Below are positions 1-6,354 of a stretch of 10,466 bases of DNA, piece by piece. The notes beneath the pieces are model-generated. The model searched no databases. It worked only from the letters and a program-made list of their open reading frames with translations, and was not told the origin of the DNA. Source of the DNA: Collinsella aerofaciens (GTDB lineage: Bacteria > Actinomycetota > Coriobacteriia > Coriobacteriales > Coriobacteriaceae); NCBI GenBank assembly GCA_905213725.1, contig CAJMJM010000062.1:1-10466 (forward strand), in the 5' to 3' direction. Positions within the stretch are counted from its first letter, which is position 1. Each line of letters begins with the position of its first letter. Made by a program: the position numbers and the translations under genes.

Positions 1-16
1 ATTAACGCAAATTGTA

Positions 17-44
17 TTGACATATGAACATACACTCATATAAT
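17..44 (+). promoter_or_regulatory. Sigma-70-type promoter of the metal sensor gene
   Basis: A perfect -35 box TTGACA (17-22) is separated by 16 bp from a perfect -10 box TATAAT (39-44). This predicts transcription starting near position 51, about 40 nt before the sensor ATG. The spacer and the -10 box are overlapped by the operator-like palindrome at 22-41. This is the layout expected if the ArsR/SmtB protein represses its own promoter by blocking RNA polymerase. The boxes are read directly; the regulation is inferred. Confidence 0.85.
22..41. promoter_or_regulatory. Operator-like palindrome, copy 1 (ArsR/SmtB-type)
   Basis: ATATGA (22-27) and its reverse complement TCATAT (36-41) flank 8 bp, giving a 20-bp imperfect palindrome that lies over the promoter spacer and half of the -10 box. 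AT-rich palindromes of this kind (TGAA..TTCA family) are the known targets of SmtB, ZiaR and CadC-type repressors. The same layout recurs at 57-76 and 796-815. Binding by the product of the gene at 91-456 is inferred. Confidence 0.65.
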
Positions 45-56
45 CGAAAGCAAGTT

Positions 57-76
57 ATATGAGCGCATGATCATAT
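57..76. promoter_or_regulatory. Operator-like palindrome, copy 2
   Basis: ATATGA (57-62) and TCATAT (71-76) again flank 8 bp. The centre is 35 bp from that of copy 1. It lies between the predicted transcription start and the ribosome binding site AAAGGA (78-83). With its upstream TT it shares 11 identical bases, TTATATGAGCG, with copy 3 at 794-804. Two operators in one promoter region would allow two repressor dimers to bind, as reported for some SmtB-type systems. Confidence 0.6.
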
Positions 77-90
77 GAAAGGATATTGCA

Positions 91-456
91 ATGAGCATCC
101 GCGTTGATGAAACGAAACCCGACATCGAGGCCACCGAACCCGCGATCCCCACCACCTGCTCGCCCGAGGACCTTCCCGACGAGGAGCTTCTCTACGACCT
201 CGCCGACCTGTTCAAGGGCTTCAGCGACACCTCGCGCATCAAGATCCTTTACGCCCTCATGGGCCGCGAGCTCTGCGTGGCAGACATCGCCGAAGCGACC
301 GAAACCTCGCAGTCCGCGGTGTCGCACCAGCTGCGCACACTCAAGCAGTCGCACCTGGTTAAATTCCGGCGCGACGGGCGCAATATCCTATACTCGCTCG
401 CCGACGACCACGTCTACACCATGCTCAACCAGGGCATGAGCCACATCTGCGAATAG
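91..456 (+). CDS. ArsR/SmtB-family zinc-type metal-sensing transcriptional repressor
   Basis: The 121-residue protein has the compact winged-helix form of ArsR/SmtB repressors, which leave DNA when metal binds. The recognition helix region SQSAVSHQLRTLKQ lies at about 73-86, followed by the wing (RRDGRNILYSL, 93-103). The C-terminal helix holds D105, H107, H118 and E121. That is the DxH-x10-HxxE alpha-5 Zn(II)/Co(II) site of SmtB and CzrA, with spacing matching SmtB. C62 and D65, plus C23 in the N-terminal arm, resemble part of the alpha-3N thiolate site of SmtB/CadC. Zinc sensing is therefore most likely, with cadmium, lead or cobalt also possible. The ATG at 91 is preceded by AAAGGA at 78-83. 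The gene is followed by the HMA protein and the metal ATPase and probably controls both. The family call is firm; the exact metal is inferred. Confidence 0.92.
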   Translation: MSIRVDETKPDIEATEPAIPTTCSPEDLPDEELLYDLADLFKGFSDTSRIKILYALMGRELCVADIAEATETSQSAVSHQLRTLKQSHLVKFRRDGRNILYSLADDHVYTMLNQGMSHICE

Positions 457-519
457 CAGCCAACCACGGTACCAGCGCGGCCTGCACCCAAGCCGCAAAA
501 ACGGGGAAAGGAATCCACC

Positions 520-738
520 ATGAAAAAGCAGTTCAAGCTCGACGAGATCGACTGCGCCAACTGCGCGCGTAAGCTTCAGGACGAGCTGGCCAAGCTCGAT
601 GGCGTCAAGTCCGTTTCGGTCAACTTTATGACCCAGAAGCTGACGCTCGAGGCCGATGAAGCCGAGTTCGACGAGGTCCTCGACCGCGTTGTGGAGTTCA
701 CCGCCGACGCCGAGCCGGACTGCGAGATCATTCTCTAG
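520..738 (+). CDS. Small HMA-domain heavy-metal-binding protein (metallochaperone)
   Basis: The 72-residue cytosolic protein is a single heavy-metal-associated (HMA) domain. The metal-binding loop DCANCARKL at residues 11-19 provides the paired cysteines C12 and C15. The DGVKSVSVNFMTQKLTLEAD segment matches the second strand, loop and third strand of the ferredoxin-like fold. In ZntA and CadA, a DCANCA-type HMA domain is normally fused to the N terminus of the ATPase. The ATPase downstream here lacks one, so this protein probably delivers metal in trans. The ATG at 520 has a strong ribosome binding site (GGGGAAAGGA, 503-512). The gene is 63 bp after the sensor gene, most likely co-transcribed with it, and is followed by a terminator-like hairpin. 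A role as copper chaperone (CopZ-like) is less likely given the aspartate before the CxxC and the neighbours. Confidence 0.88.
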   Translation: MKKQFKLDEIDCANCARKLQDELAKLDGVKSVSVNFMTQKLTLEADEAEFDEVLDRVVEFTADAEPDCEIIL

Positions 739-759
739 CCAAGGTTTACGCCAACCCGC

Positions 760-783
760 AAGGCCGCGCTTGCCGCGGCCTTT
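760..783 (+). terminator. Terminator-like hairpin between the HMA gene and the ATPase gene
   Basis: AAGGCCGCG (760-768) pairs perfectly with CGCGGCCTT (774-782) around the 5-nt loop CTTGC. Only a short T run (781-783) follows, so it may be a weak or partial terminator. It begins 22 nt after the HMA stop codon. It would reduce read-through into the ATPase gene, consistent with a third operator copy lying just downstream. Confidence 0.55.
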
Positions 784-795
784 GCTCGCGAAATT

Positions 796-815
796 ATATG
801 AGCGAGTGTTCATAC
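796..815. promoter_or_regulatory. Operator-like palindrome, copy 3, upstream of the ATPase
   Basis: ATATGA (796-801) and TCATAC (810-815) flank 8 bp, the same 20-bp layout as the two sites before the sensor gene. It ends 8 bp before the ribosome binding site GGGAGGA (824-830). It suggests that the ATPase has its own promoter controlled by the same sensor. I cannot point to convincing -35 and -10 boxes here; an AT-rich stretch TTATAT at 794-799 is a possible -10 element. Confidence 0.6.
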
Positions 816-838
816 ATTCAAATGGGAGGATACGAGTC

Positions 839-2791
839 ATGGCCACCGCCGACCCCAAGAAGAAAAAGAAGAAGCGCAAGAAAAAAGAGTCACTCGAGCA
901 TAAGCGCAACCGCATCCTGGTAGCGCTGGGCATTTTTGCCGTGGTGTACGCCCTCGATGAGCTCGGCACCCTCACTGCCGCATTCGGCACCCCGGGCGAC
1001 ATCTACGCCAGCTTCGCACTGTTCCTCGTGCCTTTTTTGATTGCCGGCTACGACGTGCTCCAAAAGGCATACAACAACATCCGCCGCGGCAAGGCGTTCG
1101 ACGAGAGCTTCCTCATGGCCGTCGCGACCATCGGCGCGTTTGCCATGGTGCTCTTCCCCGACACCGATCCGCACATGGCCGAAGGCGCCGCCGTCATGCT
1201 GTTCTACCAGGTCGGCGAGCTGTTCCAGGCATACGCCGTGGGCAAGAGCCGTAAATCGATCAGCGCCATGATGGACATCGCACCCGACTACGCCAACGTC
1301 GAGCAACCCGACGGCACACTCGAGCAGGTCTTCCCCGATGACATCGCCGTGGGCACCGTCATCGTCGTCAAGCCCGGCGAGCGCGTGCCCATCGACGGCG
1401 TCATCGTCGAGGGCGAGACACAGCTCGATACCGCCGCGCTCACGGGCGAGTCAGTCCCCCGCCCCGCCAAGTCCGGCGACGATATCATCAGCGGCTGCAT
1501 CAACATGACGGGGCTCATCCACGTGCGCACCACCAAGCCCTTTGGCGAGTCCACCGTCGCGCGCGTCCTGGAGCTCGTAGAAAACGCCAGCGAAAAGAAG
1601 GCGCGCACCGAGAACTTCATCACCCGCTTTGCCCGCATCTACACGCCCGCCGTCACCGGCGCTGCCGCGGTACTCGCGCTCGGCGGCGGCTTGGTCACCG
1701 GCGCCTGGTCCGACTGGATCCTGCGCGGCCTGACCTTCCTGGTCGTCAGCTGCCCGTGCGCGCTCGTGATCAGCGTGCCGCTGAGCTTCTTTGGCGGCAT
1801 CGGCGGCGCGTCCAAGCTGGGCGTTCTCATCAAGGGTTCTAACTACCTCGAGACGCTCGCCGACGTGGACACCGTCGTCTTTGACAAGACGGGCACCCTC
1901 ACCAACGGCACGTTCTCGGTGGTCGCGGTACACCCCGAGGCCGGCTATACCGAGCAGTCGTTGCTCGAAGTCGCAGCCCTTGCTGAGTCGTTCTCCGATC
2001 ACCCCATCGCGCAGTCCGTACGTGTCGCCTACCAGGGCGAGGTCGACCCCAAGCGCGTAAGCGACTCCACCAACGACGCGGGCCATGGCGTGACGGCAAC
2101 CATCGACGGCAAGCACGTCGTCGTTGGCAACGCAAAGATGCTCGCCGCGGCCGGAGTCGAAGCGCCCGATTGCGAGGTCGTCGGCACCATCCTCCACGTG
2201 CTAGTCGATGGCATCTATGCCGGCCACATTGTAATTGCCGACACCATAAAGGCCGATGCCGAGCAGACGATCCGCGACCTGCACGCCGCCGGCGTCAAGC
2301 GCACCGTCATGCTCACGGGCGACCGCGAGGAAGTGGCTGCTGCGGTGGCCAAGCGGCTGGGGCTCGACGAGTTCCACGCGCAGCTGCTGCCGGGCGATAA
2401 GGTCGAGCGTGTTGAGGCGTTGCTCGCAGCAGAATCGGGCAAGGGCAAGCTCGCCTTTGTAGGCGACGGCATCAACGATGCGCCCGTGCTCACCCGTGCA
2501 GACGTTGGCATTGCCATGGGCGCCATGGGTTCCGACGCCGCAATTGAGGCCGCCGACGTGGTGCTGATGGACGACAAGCCTTCCAACATCTCCCGCGCGA
2601 TCCGCGTGGCGCGCAAGACCATGACGATTGTTTGGCAGAACATCATCTTTGCGCTGGGCATTAAGCTGCTGATTCTGGTGCTCGCGGCGCTGGGCATCGC
2701 CAATATGTGGCTTGCCGTGTTCGGCGACGTAGGCGTGGCGATTATCGCCATCCTGAATGCCATGCGCGCGATGGGTGTCAAGAACCTGTAG
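839..2791 (+). CDS. P1B-type metal-transporting ATPase, ZntA/CadA-like, lacking an HMA domain
   Basis: The 650-residue membrane pump is predicted to export Zn(II), Cd(II) or Pb(II) using ATP. Visible motifs in order are TGES (actuator, 202-205), CPC (305-307) in the ion path, DKTGTLT with the phosphorylated D349, the HP dipeptide of the nucleotide domain (388-389), and GDGINDAP (542-549). The last two membrane helices carry K609 and D630, matching the conserved lysine and aspartate that mark zinc-type pumps such as ZntA (K693, D714). A copper pump would have different residues there. The N terminus is a lysine-rich tail (ten basic residues at 7-16) where homologues carry HMA domains; the separate HMA protein at 520-738 may replace it. 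The start at 839 is chosen because GGGAGGA lies 8 nt upstream. An in-frame ATG at 656 lies inside the HMA gene in another frame and is not credible. Confidence 0.95.
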   Translation: MATADPKKKKKKRKKKESLEHKRNRILVALGIFAVVYALDELGTLTAAFGTPGDIYASFALFLVPFLIAGYDVLQKAYNNIRRGKAFDESFLMAVATIGAFAMVLFPDTDPHMAEGAAVMLFYQVGELFQAYAVGKSRKSISAMMDIAPDYANVEQPDGTLEQVFPDDIAVGTVIVVKPGERVPIDGVIVEGETQLDTAALTGESVPRPAKSGDDIISGCINMTGLIHVRTTKPFGESTVARVLELVENASEKKARTENFITRFARIYTPAVTGAAAVLALGGGLVTGAWSDWILRGLTFLVVSCPCALVISVPLSFFGGIGGASKLGVLIKGSNYLETLADVDTVVFDKTGTLTNGTFSVVAVHPEAGYTEQSLLEVAALAESFSDHPIAQSVRVAYQGEVDPKRVSDSTNDAGHGVTATIDGKHVVVGNAKMLAAAGVEAPDCEVVGTILHVLVDGIYAGHIVIADTIKADAEQTIRDLHAAGVKRTVMLTGDREEVAAAVAKRLGLDEFHAQLLPGDKVERVEALLAAESGKGKLAFVGDGINDAPVLTRADVGIAMGAMGSDAAIEAADVVLMDDKPSNISRAIRVARKTMTIVWQNIIFALGIKLLILVLAALGIANMWLAVFGDVGVAIIAILNAMRAMGVKNL

Positions 2792-2807
2792 CGTTCGTGG
2801 GCTGTCC

Positions 2808-2934
2808 GGCCGGGACCGGGCTTGGTTTTGAAAACGTCCTCGCGCATGAGGCCCGTCTTTACAGCTCCTGCGTAGCAACGTAATGGCGGGCCTCGCGCGG
2901 TGGAATGTTTTCAAAACCAAGCCCGGTCCCGGCC
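2808..2934. repeat. 127-bp palindromic element with perfect 28-bp terminal inverted repeats
   Basis: Positions 2808-2835 and 2907-2934 are exact reverse complements over 28 bp. A second paired block lies inside (GAGGCCCG at 2848-2855 with CGGGCCTC at 2887-2894), and the remainder forms a loop of about 31 nt. The element begins 16 bp after the ATPase stop, between two convergent genes. It has no T tail, so it is not a standard terminator, and it holds no transposase. It may be a miniature inverted-repeat element, a REP/BIME-like unit or a structured RNA. No clear target-site duplication is seen. Confidence 0.85.
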
Positions 2935-3031
2935 TGCGGTGACGTAGCTGGCAGTTCTTGGGCATCGCTTGCTGGCGGGGTTCCTTTGCTGAAATGGACT
3001 TGGCCGAAAGGGCCGCTGGTCCCGGTCGCTG

Positions 3032-3050
3032 GTTCGCGCTTTGCGCGAAC
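3032..3050. other. Short perfect hairpin downstream of the DtxR-family gene
   Basis: GTTCGCGC (3032-3039) pairs with GCGCGAAC (3043-3050) around the triloop TTT. On the minus strand it lies about 20 nt after the stop codon of the regulator gene ending at 3071. It could stabilise the 3' end of that transcript or act as a terminator, but no T run follows on the minus strand. The rest of 2935-3070 shows no gene. Confidence 0.5.
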
Positions 3051-3070
3051 GCCGCGCTACTGGGGGTTCG

Positions 3071-3460
3071 TTAGGATTCCGCCGCTTGGCCCGTCGCCTC
3101 GCCCCGGTTCAGCATCGCCCTCAGTTTCTCGAAGCTTTCCTCGCTCAGGCAGTGCTCCATGTGGCAGCCCTCTTGCGACGCGACCTCAGCCGAAACACCC
3201 GCATCCTCCAGCAGCCCCACGAAAAAGCAGTGACGCTCCCACATTTGTCGAGCGACCTCCTGCCATCGCTCTGTCAGATGATCATCTCGTTTGCCCATTT
3301 CGACATAGCCGTTGCTTTCCAGCGTCGCCATGGCCTTGGAAACGCTCGCCTTGGTTACGCCGAGGTACTCCGCAACGTCGATCGAGCGCACGATGACCTG
3401 ACGTTCCGACAGAACGTAGATTGATTCGAGATAGTCTTCTCCGGATTCACGTAGGGCCAT
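3071..3460 (-). CDS. DtxR/MntR-family metal-dependent transcriptional repressor (short form)
   Basis: The 129-residue protein has the N-terminal winged helix (about 5-65, with VAEYLGVTKASVSKAMATLESNG as helix-turn-helix) and the helical dimer and metal-binding domain of the DtxR family. It lacks the SH3-like C-terminal domain of DtxR and is a little shorter than B. subtilis MntR. Likely metal ligands are D9 and E12 (as D8 and E11 in MntR), H77, and the CHMEH motif with C99, E102 and H103. DtxR has cysteine, and MntR glutamate, at the position of C99. Regulators of this family bind DNA when loaded with Fe(II) or Mn(II) and usually repress uptake genes. The ATG at 3460 has AAAGG 6 nt upstream (3467-3471). 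Upstream in-frame starts lie within the repeat-rich promoter region and have no ribosome binding site. The target genes are not evident here. Confidence 0.88.
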   Translation of the reverse strand: MALRESGEDYLESIYVLSERQVIVRSIDVAEYLGVTKASVSKAMATLESNGYVEMGKRDDHLTERWQEVARQMWERHCFFVGLLEDAGVSAEVASQEGCHMEHCLSEESFEKLRAMLNRGEATGQAAES

Positions 3461-3485
3461 GGGCCGCCTTTCGCGATGATTGCTA

Positions 3486-3567
3486 GTTAGCCTTTGGATA
3501 CTTTCCACGGCTAACTTTACCGCAAAAGTTGCCCATGTCTTACTACTTTGTCTAAAAGTTAGCCGTG
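3486..3567 (-). promoter_or_regulatory. Repeated GGCTAAC/GTTAGCC half-sites upstream of the DtxR-family gene
   Basis: The heptamer GTTAGCC or its reverse complement occurs at 3486-3492, 3509-3515 and 3558-3564, with a degenerate copy (AAAAGTTGCC) at 3524-3533. CACGGCTAACTTT (3506-3518) and AAAGTTAGCCGTG (3555-3567) form a perfect 13-bp inverted repeat 36 bp apart. The heptamer matches the central GGCTAAC of the known corynebacterial DtxR box. Autoregulation by the adjacent protein is inferred. I could not settle on -35 and -10 boxes in this region. Confidence 0.5.
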
Positions 3568-3588
3568 TTTCACAAAACGTGCGGGACG

Positions 3589-3625
3589 AAAACAAAATGG
3601 GGACGCCCCGCAAGGAGTGTCCCCA
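3589..3625 (-). terminator. Intrinsic terminator of the HAD phosphatase operon
   Basis: Read on the minus strand, a 7-bp stem TGGGGAC/GTCCCCA (3619-3625 with 3598-3604) is followed directly by TTTTGTTTT (3597-3589). It begins 22 nt after the stop codon of the HAD gene, so it fits a Rho-independent terminator for the two-gene operon. Confidence 0.75.
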
Positions 3626-3647
3626 GGCGCCGGGTGCCGCCCCGCAG

Positions 3648-4418
3648 TTACATCAATCCAAAGTGCTTCGCGGCGTTGCAGATGCCGTCGTCGTCCACGG
3701 CAGTCGTCACATAGGTCGCCGCAGCTTTCACCGTGTCCTGTGCGTTGCCCATGGCCACGCTCGTGCCCACGGCGGCAAACATCGACAGGTCGTTCTCGCC
3801 GTCGCCAAAGGCAATCGCCTCGCTCGCGTCGATACCAAGCCGCTCGAGCGTCGCCGCCACGCCCAGGTCCTTGCCGCCGTTAGCGGGAATAATGTCGCAG
3901 AACAGGTCGCACCAGCGCGTGGTGAGCGAATGCGACACGGCGTCGGTCACGATATGCTCGTCGACCGGGTCCACAAAGGCGCAAAACTGGTAGACCGGTG
4001 CGTCAAAGGCGTGCTCAAACGGCTCCTCGTGGTAGACGATTCCCGCGTTGCTGCCAGCCGTCACCACGCGCTCGGACAGGCGGTTCACAAACGAGTTCTC
4101 GCCCTGCATGCACAGCGAGTCGTAGCGCCCCTGCGCCACCTGGTCCACAATCACCGCGACGTCGTCCGAATCGATCGGGCAGCTGCGGTAAACTCCCTCG
4201 GCATCAAAGCAGTGCTGGCCCGAGAGCGTAATGTACGCATCCCAACCCAAGTCGAACAGCCAGTCCGGCATCTGATAGGTCGGACGGCCCGTGGCGATCA
4301 CGCACGCGATCCCCTGCTCGTGAAAGCTGTCGAGCACCTGCTGCGCCGACGCCGGAATCCGGTGGGTCTTAAAGCTCAGCAGCGTGCCGTCGATATCGAA
4401 AAACGCGGCTTTGATCAT
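3648..4418 (-). CDS. Cof-type HAD-IIB hydrolase (predicted sugar- or nucleotide-phosphate phosphatase)
   Basis: The 256-residue cytosolic protein carries all four haloacid dehalogenase motifs. These are FFDIDGTLL with nucleophile D8 and acid/base D10, VIATGRP with T43 as motif II, K183 in GGKDLGV as motif III, and GDGEND (205-210) supplying the Mg(II)-binding aspartates. The large insert between motifs II and III (about 75-180) is the C2B cap typical of Cof-like phosphatases. These act on sugar phosphates, flavin or pyridoxal phosphates, often with broad specificity, so the substrate cannot be named. The ATG at 4418 is 6 nt after the TAG stop of the ABC-F gene. Its ribosome binding site GAGGAG (4428-4433 on the minus strand) lies within the last codons of that gene, which implies translational coupling. 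Confidence 0.9.
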   Translation of the reverse strand: MIKAAFFDIDGTLLSFKTHRIPASAQQVLDSFHEQGIACVIATGRPTYQMPDWLFDLGWDAYITLSGQHCFDAEGVYRSCPIDSDDVAVIVDQVAQGRYDSLCMQGENSFVNRLSERVVTAGSNAGIVYHEEPFEHAFDAPVYQFCAFVDPVDEHIVTDAVSHSLTTRWCDLFCDIIPANGGKDLGVAATLERLGIDASEAIAFGDGENDLSMFAAVGTSVAMGNAQDTVKAAATYVTTAVDDDGICNAAKHFGLM

Positions 4419-4424
4419 CCTCGC

Positions 4425-6284
4425 CTACTCCTCGCCCTCGAGCTTTTCACTCGCCTCGAGCCACGCCATCTCCAGCTCGTCCATGGCGGCGTGAGCCGCG
4501 TCGATCTTTGCCTGCTGCTCGCCCAGCGCCGTGTAGTTGGTGGGGTCGACCTGGGCCATTGCTGCCTCGGCTTCCTCAACGCGGGCGCGCTGCGTCTCCA
4601 TCTTGCGCTCGAGCGAGCTCACCTCGCGGCGAAGCTTCTGACGCTCGGCGTTGGACAGGCCGTTGGGCTGACCGCTCGACTTGGGCTTGTCGGCAGCAGC
4701 CGCCGCCATACCGGTGTCGAACGTGCCGGTCTTGGCGCTCGGCGCACCCACGGGCTCGCCCTCGGCGGTGGCGTTGCACAGGCGCAGGTACTGGTCCACG
4801 CCGCCGGGCATATGCGTCAGATGGCCATCGAGCAGTGCCCACTGTTGGTCGGTCACGCGCTCCATCAAAAAGCGATCGTGTGTCACCAGGATCAGCGTGC
4901 CGGGCCAGCCGTCCAGCAGGTCCTCGACAATCGCGAGCATGTCGGTATCCAGGTCGTTGCCCGGCTCGTCCAGGATGAGCACGTTGGGCTCGTCCAGAAT
5001 CGTCAGCAACAGCGACAGGCGACGGCGCTGGCCGCCCGAAAGATCGCCGATGCGGCTCCAGAGCTGCTGCGTCGTAAAGCCCAGACGCTCGCAGAGCTTC
5101 TCGGGCGAAGTCTCCTTGCCGTCGATGACGTAGTACTTCTTATAGTTGCCGAGCACCTCGCGGATCGTGTCGCCCATGTAGGGTTCGAGCTCCTCGAGCT
5201 GCTGCGACAGCACGCCAAAGCGCACTGTCTGGCCAATCTTCACGCGGCCGCGCGTGGGTTCAATCTTGCCCTGGATCACGTCGAGCAGCGTCGACTTGCC
5301 GGCACCGTTCTCGCCCAGCAGGCCATAGCGGTCGCCCGCACCAATGAGCCAGGTCACGTCAGAGAGCACCTGCTTGGGCGCGCCATCGGTATCCGCATAG
5401 CCGGCGTCCACGTCGACCACATCGATAACCTGCTTGCCCAGGCGGCTCACGGCGAGGCGCTTGAGCTCCAGCTCGTCACGCACGGGCGGCACGTCGGCGA
5501 TCAGCTCGCGAGCGGCATCAACGCGAAACTTGGGCTTGGTGGAACGCGCCTGGGCGCCGCGGCTCAGCCACGCGAGCTCCTTGCGCGCCATGTTGCGACG
5601 GCGTTCCTCGGTAACCGCGGCCATGCGGTCGCGCTCCACGCGCTGCAGGATATATGCGGAGTAGCCGCCCTCGAAGGGATCGACCTGGCCGTCGTGGACC
5701 TCCCACATGCTGGTGCAGACCTCGTCCAAGAACCAGCGATCGTGCGTGACCACGAGCATGGCGCCCTGACCGCGCTGCCAGCGAGCCTTAAGATGGCGTG
5801 CAAGCCAGTTGATGGTGCGCATGTCCAGATGGTTAGTGGGCTCGTCGAGCATGAGCACGTCGTAGTCGCCGATCAACAGGCGCGCGAGGTCCACGCGGCG
5901 GCGCTGGCCACCCGAAAGCTCGCCCACCGTGCCCTCCCAGGGCACATCGCTAATGAGACCGGCGAGGATCTGGCGCGTGCGGGGGCTCGACGCCCACTCA
6001 TACTCGGGCGTGTCGCCCACGACGGCATGGTGCACGGTGTCGGTGTCGACAAGCTGGTCCTTTTGGCCGAGCAGGCCGATCGTGGTGCCGCGACGATGCG
6101 TCACGCGGCCGTCGTCGGGCTCCAGCGTGCCGGCGAGCACGCTCAGCAGCGTCGACTTGCCGTCGCCGTTTTTACCGACAATACCAATACGGTCGCCCTC
6201 GCCCACGCCGAGCGTCACGCTATCGAAAATATGCTTGGTGGGAAACTCTAGGCTGACGGAATCGCATCCCAAAAGAATCGCCAT
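4425..6284 (-). CDS. uup: ABC-F family ATPase, Uup-like (ribosome-associated)
   Basis: The 619-residue soluble protein has two ATP-binding cassettes and no membrane segments, as in ABC-F proteins that act on the ribosome rather than in transport. Cassette 1 has Walker A GKNGDGKS (37-44), signature LSGGQ (123-127), Walker B with DEPTNHLD (147-154) and H181. Cassette 2 has GENGAGKS (324-331), LSGGQ (415-419), DEPGNDLD (439-446) and H469. The inter-cassette linker is charged (about 215-280). The C-terminal segment 543-619 is a predicted coiled coil like the DNA-binding tail of Uup, which favours Uup over EttA. Uup has been tied to ribosome assembly and to transposon precise excision. The ATG at 6284 has AAGGAG 8 nt upstream (6293-6298); an upstream in-frame start at 6398 would overlap the pst terminator. 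A possible -10 box TATTAT lies at 6320-6325 (minus strand). The subfamily is less sure than the family. Confidence 0.9.
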   Translation of the reverse strand: MAILLGCDSVSLEFPTKHIFDSVTLGVGEGDRIGIVGKNGDGKSTLLSVLAGTLEPDDGRVTHRRGTTIGLLGQKDQLVDTDTVHHAVVGDTPEYEWASSPRTRQILAGLISDVPWEGTVGELSGGQRRRVDLARLLIGDYDVLMLDEPTNHLDMRTINWLARHLKARWQRGQGAMLVVTHDRWFLDEVCTSMWEVHDGQVDPFEGGYSAYILQRVERDRMAAVTEERRRNMARKELAWLSRGAQARSTKPKFRVDAARELIADVPPVRDELELKRLAVSRLGKQVIDVVDVDAGYADTDGAPKQVLSDVTWLIGAGDRYGLLGENGAGKSTLLDVIQGKIEPTRGRVKIGQTVRFGVLSQQLEELEPYMGDTIREVLGNYKKYYVIDGKETSPEKLCERLGFTTQQLWSRIGDLSGGQRRRLSLLLTILDEPNVLILDEPGNDLDTDMLAIVEDLLDGWPGTLILVTHDRFLMERVTDQQWALLDGHLTHMPGGVDQYLRLCNATAEGEPVGAPSAKTGTFDTGMAAAAADKPKSSGQPNGLSNAERQKLRREVSSLERKMETQRARVEEAEAAMAQVDPTNYTALGEQQAKIDAAHAAMDELEMAWLEASEKLEGEE

Positions 6285-6354
6285 ATGCCCTGCTCCTTCG
6301 TAGAAATTCAACGTTGTCCATAATAGCAGCGAAAAGGCGGGCCGCACACGACAC

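Noticed and set aside
656..838. Upstream in-frame ATG extending the ATPase by 61 residues
   Set aside because: The extension runs through the HMA gene, the hairpin and the operator, is Ser/Pro/Arg-rich without homology, and lacks a ribosome binding site. The ATG at 839 has an excellent one.
388..1002. Minus-strand open frame across the sensor, HMA and ATPase start
   Set aside because: It crosses three well-supported + strand genes and their regulatory sites and has no recognisable domain or ribosome binding site.
5007..5035. Altered Walker B of ABC-F cassette 2 (DEPGNDLD instead of DEPTNDLD)
   Set aside because: The catalytic Asp and Glu are kept, and only the threonine is replaced by glycine. 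This looks like family variation, not loss of function.
3480..6251. A 923-codon open frame on the + strand
   Set aside because: It lies antisense to the HAD and ABC-F genes, has a low-complexity His/Arg/Ala/Leu-rich translation with no domain, and no ribosome binding site. It is a GC-rich shadow of real minus-strand genes.
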